Positions 35,647 to 44,575 of a DNA stretch of 64,000 nucleotides are shown one piece after another. Within the stretch, counting starts at the first letter, position 1. Every line of letters starts with the position of its first letter. A model generated the notes under the pieces. That model ran no database searches and was not told the DNA's origin. It was given only the letters and a program-made list of their open reading frames with translations. The DNA comes from Scandinavium vulneris_A (GTDB taxonomy: Bacteria; Pseudomonadota; Gammaproteobacteria; Enterobacterales; Enterobacteriaceae), in the NCBI GenBank assembly GCA_046518185.1, contig JBKGRZ010000003.1, positions 186,001-250,000 on the forward strand, given 5' to 3'. The translations under genes were made by a program, and so were the position numbers.

Positions 35647-36213
35647 ATGGTTAACACTAAGTTGGCTAACCCAGCACCGCTGGGCCTGATGGGCTTCGGC
35701 ATGACCACCATCCTGCTGAACCTGGCAAACAGCGGTCTTTTCCAGTTTGATACTGCCATTTTGGCGATGGGTATTTTTTACGGCGGACTGGCGCAAATTT
35801 TTGCAGGCCTGCTGGAGTTTAAAAAAGGGAATACTTTCGGTCTGACTGCATTCACCTCTTATGGTTCTTTCTGGCTGACCCTGGTCGCCATTCTGATCAT
35901 GCCGAAAATGGGCCTGGCCGAACCGGCTAACGCGCACTTCATGGGGATGTACCTGGGCCTGTGGGGTGTATTCACTCTGTTCATGTTCTTCGGCACCCTG
36001 AACGGCCCACGTATGCAGCAGTTCGTGTTCCTGAGCCTGACCGTGCTGTTTGCTCTGCTGGCCATCGGCCACCTGGTGGACAACGAAGGCATCGTACGCA
36101 TTGCAGGCTGGATTGGTCTGGTGTGTGGCGCGAGCGCTATCTGGCTGGCGATGGGTGAAGTGCTGAATGAAAAATTCGGTCACACCGTGCTGCCAATCGG
36201 TGAAAAGCGTTAA
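35647..36213 (+). CDS. satP: Acetate/succinate:proton symporter SatP (YaaH)
   Basis: A 188-residue inner-membrane protein of the acetate uptake (AceTr) family with six predicted helices. The N-terminal signature NPAPLGLMGFGMTTILLNL is diagnostic. It imports acetate and succinate with protons. It stands alone, divergent from dnaK, with its own terminator. Confidence 0.96.
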   Translation: MVNTKLANPAPLGLMGFGMTTILLNLANSGLFQFDTAILAMGIFYGGLAQIFAGLLEFKKGNTFGLTAFTSYGSFWLTLVAILIMPKMGLAEPANAHFMGMYLGLWGVFTLFMFFGTLNGPRMQQFVFLSLTVLFALLAIGHLVDNEGIVRIAGWIGLVCGASAIWLAMGEVLNEKFGHTVLPIGEKR

Positions 36214-36225
36214 TTTTCATCGGGA

Positions 36226-36256
36226 TTAAAAAGCCGGGCACTGCCCGGCTTCTTTT
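36226..36256. terminator. Bidirectional terminator between satP and the MFS gene
   Basis: AGCCGGGC (36232-36239), a 3-base loop and GCCCGGCT (36243-36250), with TTCTTTTTT after it and an A-rich stretch before it. Confidence 0.88.
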
Positions 36257-37555
36257 TTAATGCGTCACTAAAGCCGCCTTTTCTGGCGCAATATACGTTT
36301 GCCGCAGCCAGAGTCCTAACCCCAATCCCACCAGCGACAGCGCCAGCACATACCAGGCCGGAGCCATTGGTGAGACCCCCATCAACAGCGTAACCGCAAT
36401 CGGCGTCAGCCCACCGAAAATGGCGTAGGAGACGTTGTAAGAGAATGAGATGCCGGTGAAACGCACTTCCGCCGGAAACGCCCGAACCATCACATACGGC
36501 ACCGCGCCAACGACCCCGACGCACAATCCCACCAGCCCGTAGAGCATAAACAGATGTGACGCCGACGTGCCCGCCAGGTGATAGAACGCCCAGCTCGATG
36601 CCGCTAACAATAGGCTGCCAATAATAAAGGTGCGGCTGGCACCGAATTTATCGACCGCCAGGCCCGCCAGCAGACAGCCGACGCAGAGCATAATGGTGGC
36701 AATGCTGTTGGCCTGTAAGGTCAGCGCAGGGGCAAAACCGTAATGCTTTTGCAACCATACCGGCGACATCAGGATAACCACCACGATCCCCGCCGACAGG
36801 AGCCAGGTCAGCAGCATCGAGATAACCACGGCTTTCTGATGCTTCATCACCACCGATTTCACCGGCAGTTCCTGCGCCAGCTGCTTACGTTTTTGCATTT
36901 CGAGGAAGACAGGCGTCTCCTGTAGCCAGCGACGCAGATACATCGCCACCAGACCAAACGCCCCACCGAGCAGGAAGGGGATCCGCCAGCCACCGTCGTG
37001 AATCGCCTGCTGCGTCAGGCTGGTATTAATAAGCGTTGCCACCACCGAGCCGAGCAAAATCCCGATCGTCAGCCCCGCCGTGAGCGTTCCGCAGGCAATG
37101 CCGATGCGCTGGGCGGGCACGTGCTCGGCCACAAACACCCACGCCCCCGGCACTTCCCCGCCAATGGCCGCACCTTGCAGGACGCGCATCAGCAGCAAAA
37201 GTAACGGCGCGATAATCCCCACCGACGCGTAGGTCGGCAGCAGGCCAATCAACAGCGTTGGCACCGCCATCAGCAAAATGCTGAGTGTGAACATCTTTTT
37301 ACGTCCGACCAGATCGCCAAAGTGCGCCATGATGATGCCGCCAAGCGGACGTGCCAGATAGCCTGCGGCAAAAATGCCGAAGGTCTGCACCTGGCGTAGC
37401 CATTCAGGAATATCCGGCGGGAAGAAGAGTTCGCCGACTACCGCGGCAAAAAAGACGAAGATGATGAAATCATAAAACTCCAGCGCGCCGCCGAGAGCGG
37501 CCAGCGTCAGGGTTTTATAATCCTGTCGGTTCAGAGGTCGTGCATTTTGGGACAT
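36257..37555 (-). CDS. MFS transporter, metabolite:H+ symporter (MHS) type
   Basis: A 432-residue twelve-helix transporter. GALEFYDFIIFVFFAAVVG at the start and GHFGDLVGRKK-like AHFGDLVGRKKMFT between helices 2 and 3 match the MHS/ShiA-ProP-type subfamily of the major facilitator superfamily. LQGAAIGGEVPGAWVFVAEH is its helix 4-5 motif. Substrates in this group are organic acids, betaines or citrate; the exact one cannot be read here. It is not in this position in E. coli. It is monocistronic, and an inverted repeat just upstream of the start suggests a dedicated regulator. Confidence 0.82.
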   Translation of the reverse strand: MSQNARPLNRQDYKTLTLAALGGALEFYDFIIFVFFAAVVGELFFPPDIPEWLRQVQTFGIFAAGYLARPLGGIIMAHFGDLVGRKKMFTLSILLMAVPTLLIGLLPTYASVGIIAPLLLLLMRVLQGAAIGGEVPGAWVFVAEHVPAQRIGIACGTLTAGLTIGILLGSVVATLINTSLTQQAIHDGGWRIPFLLGGAFGLVAMYLRRWLQETPVFLEMQKRKQLAQELPVKSVVMKHQKAVVISMLLTWLLSAGIVVVILMSPVWLQKHYGFAPALTLQANSIATIMLCVGCLLAGLAVDKFGASRTFIIGSLLLAASSWAFYHLAGTSASHLFMLYGLVGLCVGVVGAVPYVMVRAFPAEVRFTGISFSYNVSYAIFGGLTPIAVTLLMGVSPMAPAWYVLALSLVGLGLGLWLRQTYIAPEKAALVTH

Positions 37556-37576
37556 AGCGGGCCATTTGTTTTGATT

Positions 37577-37619
37577 GATTTACAGGTGTCGTAAAGAAAA
37601 AATTACTACACTGTAAATC
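37577..37619. promoter_or_regulatory. Inverted repeat upstream of the MFS transporter
   Basis: GATTTACAG (37577-37585) is repeated in inverse as CTGTAAATC (37611-37619); with one bulged base the arms extend by TGT/ACA. The two half-sites lie 22 to 64 bases before the start codon, spanning the likely promoter. Confidence 0.5.
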
Positions 37620-37667
37620 AACGGTCAATCATTGGCCCGTCACGCGTATCTTATAACACCCTTTTAT

Positions 37668-38255
37668 TCAGGAGTCGGTTTCACGACGGGCGCTTTTCGG
37701 GCGAAAAGCGGCGACCACCTGCGGATCAGTTTCAACATACGGCCCCTCCAGCAACTGTACACAATACGGTACACTGGCAAAAATACCATGAACCAGCACC
37801 TTCCCGGCCTCGTCTTTCACGCCTTCCAGCGTCTCCTGAATCGATTTCGGCTGCCCCGGCAGGTTGAGGATCAGCGCCTGTTTACGGATGACGCCCACCT
37901 GACGCGACAGAATGGCCGTCGGCACAAAGTGCAGGCTTATCTGGCGCATTTGCTCCCCGAAGCCCGGCATTTCCCTGTCGGCAATCGCCAGAGTGGCATC
38001 CGGGGTCACATCCCGACGCGCCGGGCCGGTTCCGCCGGTGGTTAATACCAGATGGCAGCTCATTTCATCCACCAGCTCGCACAGGGTCTGTTCGATGATC
38101 ACCTGTTCGTCAGGGATCAGGCGAGTTTGCAGTTCAAAAGGCGTGGTTAACGCGCGGGCCAGCCAGGCTTCGAGTGCGGGGATCCCTTTGTCCTGGTATA
38201 CGCCACTGGAGGCACGATCGGAGATGGAAACAAGGCCAATGCGAAGTGTGTTCAT
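37668..38255 (-). CDS. mog: Molybdopterin adenylyltransferase
   Basis: A 195-residue MogA/MoaB-family protein that adenylates molybdopterin before Mo insertion. LVLTTGGTGPARRDVTPDATL is the active-site motif, and LNLPGQPKSIQETLE the second conserved loop. I chose the start at 38255 (MNTLRIGLVSISDRASSG), as in E. coli; an in-frame ATG five codons upstream is also possible. It supplies cofactor to enzymes such as the DmsA-like protein at the left end. Confidence 0.96.
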   Translation of the reverse strand: MNTLRIGLVSISDRASSGVYQDKGIPALEAWLARALTTPFELQTRLIPDEQVIIEQTLCELVDEMSCHLVLTTGGTGPARRDVTPDATLAIADREMPGFGEQMRQISLHFVPTAILSRQVGVIRKQALILNLPGQPKSIQETLEGVKDEAGKVLVHGIFASVPYCVQLLEGPYVETDPQVVAAFRPKSARRETDS

Positions 38256-38363
38256 ATCTATTCCGTTCAAAAATGCGGTTAGGCGGAATGATACACGCTG
38301 AGGGGAAACAGAGACAAATACCGCGAGGAAGGTGTGACCGGAGACCCGGTCACACCCGAATGA

Positions 38364-39317
38364 TTACAGCAGGTCGCCGATCATTTTTTCCAGTTTTTCC
38401 TGGTCGATAGCAAACTTACGGATACCGTCCGCCAGTTTATCTACCGCCATCGGATCCTGGTTGTGCTGCCACAGGAACTGAGATTCAGTGATGCGCTCTG
38501 GACGGGCTTTCACTTCACCGGTGTAAACCAGTTTACGTTCGATAGCGCCTTCAGACTCAGCCAGCTCTTTCAGCAGCGCAGGTGCGATGGTCAGGCGGTC
38601 ACAGCCAGCCAGTTCCAGGATTTCGCCCACGTTACGGAAGCTTGCGCCCATCACGACAGTTTCGTAGCCGTGCTGTTTGTAGTAGCTGTAGATTTCAGAC
38701 ACAGATACCACGCCTGGATCTTCTGCCGGGGCATACTCTTTCTTGTCGGTGTTGGATTTGTACCAGTCGAGGATACGGCCTACGAATGGAGAAATCAGGA
38801 ACACGCCCGCTTCGGCACAGGCACGCGCCTGGGCAAAGGAGAACAGCAGAGTCAGGTTACAGTTGATGCCTTCTTTTTCCAGCTGCTCAGCGGCACGGAT
38901 GCCCTGCCAGGTGGAAGCCAGTTTGATCAGGATACGGTCGTTGCTGATGCCCGCATCGTTGTACAGCTTGATCAGGTGTTTCGCTTTGGCGATGGAGCCT
39001 TCGGTGTCGTAGGACAGACGTGCGTCAACTTCGGTAGAGATACGACCCGGGATCAGTTTCAGGATCTCCAGACCGATGTTTACCGCCAGTTTGTCAGTTG
39101 CGTCAACAATCTGCTGCTCACGGTTGCTGCTCTGGCTTTTTGCCCAGGCAATCGCTTCGTCAATCAGCTTACGGTATTCAGGGATCTGGGCTGCGCCGAG
39201 GATCAGAGAAGGGTTGGTTGTCGCATCCTGAGGCTGATACAGCTTCATTGCCGCGATGTCTCCAGTGTCAGCCACTACGGTTGTGTACTGACGCAGGGAG
39301 GTCAATTTATCCGTCAT
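38364..39317 (-). CDS. talB: Transaldolase B
   Basis: Pentose-phosphate enzyme that moves a three-carbon unit between sedoheptulose-7-P and glyceraldehyde-3-P (317 aa). The Schiff-base lysine is in RILIKLASTWQGIRAAEQLEKEG read in parts: ILIKLASTWQG. The N-terminal TTNPSLIL and the NLTLLFSFAQA segment are hallmarks. It is monocistronic; the 202 bases to yaaJ hold divergent promoters only. Confidence 0.98.
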   Translation of the reverse strand: MTDKLTSLRQYTTVVADTGDIAAMKLYQPQDATTNPSLILGAAQIPEYRKLIDEAIAWAKSQSSNREQQIVDATDKLAVNIGLEILKLIPGRISTEVDARLSYDTEGSIAKAKHLIKLYNDAGISNDRILIKLASTWQGIRAAEQLEKEGINCNLTLLFSFAQARACAEAGVFLISPFVGRILDWYKSNTDKKEYAPAEDPGVVSVSEIYSYYKQHGYETVVMGASFRNVGEILELAGCDRLTIAPALLKELAESEGAIERKLVYTGEVKARPERITESQFLWQHNQDPMAVDKLADGIRKFAIDQEKLEKMIGDLL

Positions 39318-39519
39318 GATAGTCTTTCTCTTTAAACAGCTGTTAGGGGGATGTAACCGGTCTGCTCCGATAATATCACGCCCCGGTGTCAGCGCAACCG
39401 CAGACGGCTCAACAGCGCAGAGTATGATAAACTCAGATTATTCCTCGCCTGCCCGATAATGGATTGTCACAAAATGGTAGCGCTTACAATGGTCTCCGGC
39501 ATCGATGAAAGGACGTTAA

Positions 39520-40950
39520 ATGCCTGAATTTCTCTCTTTTATGAATGAAATCCTCTGGGGCTCGGTAATGATTTACCTGTTGCTCGGTGCCGGAGCGTGG
39601 TTTACCTGGCGAACGGGCTACATCCAGTTTCGCTATCTTCGTCATTTCCCCAAGAGCCTCAAACGCAGCCTCAACCCACAGTCGGGCGGCCTGACCGCAT
39701 TTCAGGCGCTGTGCACCAGTCTCGCGGCGCGCGTCGGGAGCGGTAATATGGCCGGGGTCGCCATTGCGATCACCGCCGGTGGCCCGGGTGCCGTATTCTG
39801 GATGTGGGTCTCGGCAATCATCGGCATGGCGAGCAGCTTCGCCGAATGTTCTCTGGCCCAGCTTTACAAAGAACGCGATGCCAGCGGCCAGTTCCGCGGC
39901 GGCCCGGCATGGTATATGTCCCGCGGTCTCGGAATGCGCTGGATGGGGGTGATGTTCTCGGTGTTCCTGCTGCTGGCCTATGGGCTTATCTTCAATACCG
40001 TGCAGGCCAACTCGGTCTCGAATGCCATGCATTTCGCCTTCAACCTGCCGAAAGTGGTATGCGGCGTCGGGCTGATGATACTCATTCTGCTGGTTATCGT
40101 TCGCGGCCTGCGAGGCGTAGCCAAACTGATGCAATGGATAGTACCGGTGATGGCTGGCCTGTGGGTCACCGCCAGCGTGCTCATCAGCCTGTGGCACCTG
40201 AATCAAATTCCGATGGTTATCGAAACCATTATTCGCAGCGCCTTCGGCTGGCAAGAAGCGGCGGCAGGTGCCGTCGGGTATACCATCAGCCAGGCGCTGA
40301 CCAGCGGCTTTCAACGCGGGATGTTCTCCAACGAAGCGGGCATGGGTTCCACGCCAAACGCTGCCGCCGCCGCCGCATCATGGCCACCGCATCCTGCCGC
40401 GCAGGGCATCGTGCAGATGATTGGCGTGCTGGTCGATACGCTGATCATTTGTACCGCTACCGCAATGGTGCTGCTGCTGGCCGGGTACGACACCGCTCAG
40501 ACGTCTGTCGACGGCATTCAGCTGGTGCAAAAAGCGATGTCCTACTTTGCCGGACACTGGGGGGCAGAATTTGTCGCGGCAATGGTGCTGCTGTTTGCCT
40601 TCAGCTCGATCGTCGCGAACTACATTTATGCCGAAAATAATCTGATTTACCTGAAGCTGAACAGCCCGCGAAATGTCTGGCTTCTGCGAATTGTGACCCT
40701 CGGGATGGTGATGCTGGGCACCCTGCTGAGTTTACCGGTGGTGTGGCAGCTCGCGGATATCATTATGGCGCTGATGGCGATCACCAACCTGACGGCGATC
40801 CTGTTGCTGTCGCCGGTAGTGCGTATCATCGCCAGTGATTACCTGCGCCAGAGAAAGCTCGGGGTAAAACCGGTGTTCGACCCGGCACGCTATCCGGAAA
40901 TTGAACAGCAGCTCGCCCCAGGAACCTGGGATGATGTCCCGCGCCAATAG
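39520..40950 (+). CDS. yaaJ: Sodium:alanine/glycine symporter YaaJ
   Basis: A 476-residue member of the AGCS family of Na+-dependent amino-acid carriers. The signature segment ALCTSLAARVGSGNMAGVAI is present (often GVGNIAGVA in relatives), as is the repeated FSNEAGMGSTPNAAAAA loop. About eleven hydrophobic helices are apparent. It lies between talB and yaaA, as in E. coli. Confidence 0.94.
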   Translation: MPEFLSFMNEILWGSVMIYLLLGAGAWFTWRTGYIQFRYLRHFPKSLKRSLNPQSGGLTAFQALCTSLAARVGSGNMAGVAIAITAGGPGAVFWMWVSAIIGMASSFAECSLAQLYKERDASGQFRGGPAWYMSRGLGMRWMGVMFSVFLLLAYGLIFNTVQANSVSNAMHFAFNLPKVVCGVGLMILILLVIVRGLRGVAKLMQWIVPVMAGLWVTASVLISLWHLNQIPMVIETIIRSAFGWQEAAAGAVGYTISQALTSGFQRGMFSNEAGMGSTPNAAAAAASWPPHPAAQGIVQMIGVLVDTLIICTATAMVLLLAGYDTAQTSVDGIQLVQKAMSYFAGHWGAEFVAAMVLLFAFSSIVANYIYAENNLIYLKLNSPRNVWLLRIVTLGMVMLGTLLSLPVVWQLADIIMALMAITNLTAILLLSPVVRIIASDYLRQRKLGVKPVFDPARYPEIEQQLAPGTWDDVPRQ

Positions 40951-41016
40951 CAGCTATCGATCCTTTCACGGCCATTTTTTGCTAAAGTCACGGAAAAATG
41001 GCCGCAAGGACTGATT

Positions 41017-41790
41017 ATGCTGATTCTGATTTCACCTGCTAAAACGCTCGATTACCAAAGCGACCTGCCGACGGCACGCTATACCCAACCTGAACTGCTG
41101 GACTATTCCCAGCAGCTGATCAGCGTCGCACGCAAGCTGTCTGCCCCGCAGATTGGTAAACTGATGAGCATCAGCGACAAGCTCGCAGATCTCAACGCCA
41201 CGCGTTTTCACGACTGGCACCCGGATTTCACCCCGCAAAACGCGCGCCCGGCGATCCTCGCGTTTAAGGGCGATGTTTACACGGGGCTGCAGGCCGAAGA
41301 ATTTAGCGAAGCCGATTTTGATTTCGCCCAGCAGCATCTGCGTATGCTTTCAGGCCTGTACGGCGTACTGCGTCCTCTGGATTTAATGCAGCCGTATCGC
41401 CTCGAAATGGGGATCCGCCTGGAAAACGCCAAAGGCAAAGACCTGTATCACTTCTGGGGCGATATCATCACCAATAAGCTTAACGAAGCGCTCCACGCTC
41501 AGGGCGATGACATCGTCATCAACCTCGCGTCAGATGAATACTTCCGCGCGGTGAAGCCAAAAGTGTTGAAAGGGCAGATTATTAAGCCGGTGTTCCTCGA
41601 TGAGAAGAACGGCAAATTCAAAGTCATCAGCTTCTATGCCAAAAAGGCACGTGGCCTGATGAGCCGCTACATTATTGAAAATCGCCTGACGACGCCTGAG
41701 CAATTGAAAGAGTTTGATAGCGAAGGGTATTTCTTTGATGAAGCCAGTTCGGTAGACGGCGAGTTGGTGTTTAAACGTCACGAGCAGTAA
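41017..41790 (+). CDS. yaaA: Peroxide stress protein YaaA
   Basis: A 257-residue protein of the DUF328 family that limits free iron and DNA damage during peroxide stress in E. coli, under OxyR. MLILISPAKTLDY is the signature start. FLDEKNGKFKVISFYAKKARGLMSRY is the conserved C-terminal DNA-binding-like segment. It ends at a strong terminator. Confidence 0.95.
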   Translation: MLILISPAKTLDYQSDLPTARYTQPELLDYSQQLISVARKLSAPQIGKLMSISDKLADLNATRFHDWHPDFTPQNARPAILAFKGDVYTGLQAEEFSEADFDFAQQHLRMLSGLYGVLRPLDLMQPYRLEMGIRLENAKGKDLYHFWGDIITNKLNEALHAQGDDIVINLASDEYFRAVKPKVLKGQIIKPVFLDEKNGKFKVISFYAKKARGLMSRYIIENRLTTPEQLKEFDSEGYFFDEASSVDGELVFKRHEQ

Positions 41791-41793
41791 AAG

Positions 41794-41820
41794 AAAACGC
41801 CAGCGCAATGCTGGCGTTTT
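41794..41820. terminator. Bidirectional terminator between yaaA and yaaX
   Basis: AAAACGCCAGC, loop GCAAT, and GCTGGCGTTTT form a perfect 11-base inverted repeat serving both convergent genes. Confidence 0.88.
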
Positions 41821-41822
41821 GC

Positions 41823-42131
41823 TTAGTGGTGTTTGTACTGACCATAGTGATTGCCGTTATCGTGATGATTATCGTGATGGTTATCGTGGCGATCATCATG
41901 ATGGTCATGATGATCCCCACGTGCCCGCCAGTGATTGTTGTAGCGTTCGTAGTGATGGTTCCACCAGTCGTGGTCACGCCAGTTGCCGCCATCCCAATAG
42001 TGACCCCGATTATCCTGGTCGCCAATCTGCAGTTTGACCGCCGGAACCAGCGTGATTTCTGAGGCGTGAACCGCCGCCGGAGCGACCAGCATCATAGCAA
42101 GCGCAAGGAAGACAGGTTTCAAGTTTGACAT
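41823..42131 (-). CDS. yaaX: Periplasmic His/Asp-rich protein, YaaX/YpeC (DUF2502) family
   Basis: A 102-residue exported protein. The signal peptide is MSNLKPVFLALAMMLVAPAA with a cleavage site near VHASEI. The conserved core EITLVPAVKLQIGDQDNRG and GHYWDGGNWRDHDWW matches YaaX. The last 40 residues consist almost only of His, Asp and Asn in runs such as DNHHDNHHDN, which could bind metal ions. I chose ATG at 42131 (GGAG 6 bases upstream) over an open-frame start nine codons earlier. In E. coli YaaX the tail is His/Pro-rich instead. The function is unknown. Confidence 0.85.
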   Translation of the reverse strand: MSNLKPVFLALAMMLVAPAAVHASEITLVPAVKLQIGDQDNRGHYWDGGNWRDHDWWNHHYERYNNHWRARGDHHDHHDDRHDNHHDNHHDNGNHYGQYKHH

Positions 42132-42300
42132 AGTTACTCCATTCTCATCTTTGCCCAATTTGGGTCGATGGAAGAAGGTTACGCTGTAGAAAGCAGAGTT
42201 GTTATTCTCCGCAATCCTAATCTCTAAGTGCCCGCATTTATTGGGAATTCGTCCTTAATTCCTGCTAATTTCCTCCCTTTTTTCTCCACATTTCAGGCAT

Positions 42301-42331
42301 AAAAAAACCGGGCTCAGCAATGCTGTCCCGG
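42301..42331 (-). terminator. thr operon terminator
   Basis: CCGGG (42308-42312) and CCCGG (42327-42331), with an inner AGCA/GCT pairing; on the minus strand it is followed by TTTTTTT. It lies 24 bases past the thrC stop. Confidence 0.88.
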
Positions 42332-42354
42332 CTTGTTGTGGGGGAAAAGAGAGG

Positions 42355-43641
42355 TTACGCCTTTTCCATCATCAGCTTACGCAGTGCCGCAAAATCGGCA
42401 GGCAGGTGATGAGACAGCAGCGGCAGGTCGGCCCGGTCCGCCAACTCTTTTGGCAGCGGCAGCGTAGTCTCGAGAATAGCCTCAACGCTCTCTTTGAATT
42501 TTGCCGGATGTGCCGTGCCGAGGAACAGGCCGTACTCGCCTGGGTTCAGCTGGTCACGCAGCGCACGATACGCCACCGCGGCATGAGGCTCAGAGGTATA
42601 GCCGATGTCCTGCAGCTCGCGCATGGTGGCTTTCGTGGTCTCATCGTCCACCGCCGCATAGCCGAGGTCATTCAAGCGCCACTCTTTACGACGGAACAGC
42701 TCTTCCACGCGCGGCCAGTTATTCGGCTGGCTGACGTCCATGGCGTTAGAGAGCGTGGCCTGAGTCGACTTCGGTTTCCAGCTGCCTTCCTGCAGGAAAC
42801 GGGGCACGGTGTCGTTGACGTTGGTGGCGGCGATAAAGCGTTTCACCGGCAGCCCCAGTGATTTCGCCAGCAGACCGGCGGTCAAATCACCAAAGTTACC
42901 GCTCGGGACGGAGACCACCAGCTGATTCCGCGCTTCCTGTGGTAACTGCGCCACCGCTTCGAAGTAGTAGCAAATCTGCGCCAGCAGACGGCTGATGTTG
43001 ATAGAGTTGGCAGAGTTCAAACCCAACGCCACTTTCAGCTCTTCGTCATCGAACGCCTGCTTCACCAGCGCCTGACAGGCATCGAAATCACCGTCAATCG
43101 CCACGGTTTCAATGTTGCCGCCGAGGGTACAGAACAGCTTTTCCTGCAGCGGGCTGATTTTGCCGTTCGGATAGAGGATAACCACGCGCACATTTTTCAG
43201 GCCGTAAAACGCATGTGCTACCGCGGCACCGGTGTCACCGGAGGTCGCGGTCAGAATGGTCACCGGTTTGTCACCGCTGATATGGGTCAGCATCTGAGCC
43301 ATAAAGCGACCACCGAAATCTTTAAACGCCAGGGTCGGGCCGTGGAACAGCTCCAGACAACCGACGTCGGCCTGCACTTCTTTCACCGGGGCCGGGAACG
43401 CAAACGCCGCACGAATGCGGGACTCAAGCTCCTGCGGGGCGATTTCATCGCCAATAAACGCCGACAGAATTTTGGCGCTGCGGGTGACGAAATCCAGCTT
43501 CAGCAACGGGTCGATGTCGCTCAGGCTGAATTCCGGCAGGTCGTGCGGGAAGAACAGCCCCTGATTTTTGCCCAAGCCTTGGGTCACGGCCTGCGCGAAG
43601 CTGACCTGCTCATTATGATCTTTTAAGTTATACAGTTTCAT
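42355..43641 (-). CDS. thrC: Threonine synthase
   Basis: PLP enzyme that makes threonine from phosphohomoserine (428 aa). The PLP lysine is in FHGPTLAFKDFGGRFMAQ. The phosphate-binding loop is SVPSGNFGDLTAG. The N-terminal start MKLYNLKDHNEQVSFAQA matches E. coli. It is the last gene of the thrABC operon, 3 bases after the thrB stop. Confidence 0.99.
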   Translation of the reverse strand: MKLYNLKDHNEQVSFAQAVTQGLGKNQGLFFPHDLPEFSLSDIDPLLKLDFVTRSAKILSAFIGDEIAPQELESRIRAAFAFPAPVKEVQADVGCLELFHGPTLAFKDFGGRFMAQMLTHISGDKPVTILTATSGDTGAAVAHAFYGLKNVRVVILYPNGKISPLQEKLFCTLGGNIETVAIDGDFDACQALVKQAFDDEELKVALGLNSANSINISRLLAQICYYFEAVAQLPQEARNQLVVSVPSGNFGDLTAGLLAKSLGLPVKRFIAATNVNDTVPRFLQEGSWKPKSTQATLSNAMDVSQPNNWPRVEELFRRKEWRLNDLGYAAVDDETTKATMRELQDIGYTSEPHAAVAYRALRDQLNPGEYGLFLGTAHPAKFKESVEAILETTLPLPKELADRADLPLLSHHLPADFAALRKLMMEKA

Positions 43642-43644
43642 CGG

Positions 43645-44574
43645 TTATCCCACTACGCGAGCGCCCGCCTTGTCCAGCCGGCAAATATGAACGAAGCCTT
43701 CCTGATTTTGCAGATAGTGTTTACTGAGCCAGTCTGCGACTCGTTGTGCGGTTTCCGGGGTGTCGCATAAGGCGAACATCGTCGGGCCGGAGCCCGAAAT
43801 ACCGCTGGCCAGCGCGCCAATTTCTGCCACCGCCTGGCGTGCTTCGCCAAAGCCCGGCAGCAGTTTGGTGCGATACGGCTCGGCAATCACATCCTTCATC
43901 AATTTTGCCGCAAGCTCTGGCTGGCGGCTGTAGCAGGCGTGAATAAAGCCCGCAAGATGGCGACCATGAGCGATACAATCCTGGCGGCGATACTGCGCGG
44001 GTAAAATGGCACGCGCTTCTGCGGTCGACACCTTAATGCCCGGATAGGCCAGTACCCACAGCCATTCGTCGAAGGCCGGGATTTGCTGGCTGATAATGCC
44101 GTTCTCTTCCAGCATCAGCTGAATCCCGCCGAGGAAGCACGGGGCGACGTTATCGTAATGTACGCTCCCGGAGATGCGCCCTTCCAGCTCGCCCATCAGC
44201 GCCAACATTTTGCTGTCGGTTAACGGTTTGCCGCAGTATTCATTCATCGCCACCAGCGCCGCGACCACCGAACAGGCGCTGGAGCCGAGGCCCGAACCGA
44301 TCGGCATGTTCTTTTCAAGCGTCATCGCGACGGGTACGGTTTTGCCAATTTCCTGACAGAAGCGCTCCCAGCATTGATAAACGATATTTTCACGCGGTTC
44401 CACCGGCAGCTTACTGGCAAAATGGCCGATGTTCTTCAGACTGAAGGATTCCGCCGCGACCACTTCCACGTTATCGCCCAGCAGCGTACCGTTGACCGGC
44501 GTCACCGCCGCGCCCAGCACATCAAACCCAACGCTCATATTGGCGCTGGAGGCCGGGGCATAGACTTTAACCAT
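43645..44574 (-). CDS. thrB: Homoserine kinase
   Basis: GHMP-family kinase that phosphorylates homoserine (309 aa). The ATP-binding motif is PIGSGLGSSACSVVAALVAM. The N-terminal MVKVYAPASSANMSVGFDVLG and the C-terminal ISGSGPTMFALCD are family hallmarks. It sits one base after the thrA stop. Confidence 0.99.
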   Translation of the reverse strand: MVKVYAPASSANMSVGFDVLGAAVTPVNGTLLGDNVEVVAAESFSLKNIGHFASKLPVEPRENIVYQCWERFCQEIGKTVPVAMTLEKNMPIGSGLGSSACSVVAALVAMNEYCGKPLTDSKMLALMGELEGRISGSVHYDNVAPCFLGGIQLMLEENGIISQQIPAFDEWLWVLAYPGIKVSTAEARAILPAQYRRQDCIAHGRHLAGFIHACYSRQPELAAKLMKDVIAEPYRTKLLPGFGEARQAVAEIGALASGISGSGPTMFALCDTPETAQRVADWLSKHYLQNQEGFVHICRLDKAGARVVG

Positions 44575-44575
44575 C

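Noticed and set aside
41771..42062. Val/Ile-rich and Thr/Ile-rich frames over the yaaX gene
   Set aside because: They are other-frame readings of the His/Asp codon repeats (CAT/GAT); yaaX has a signal peptide and the family core.
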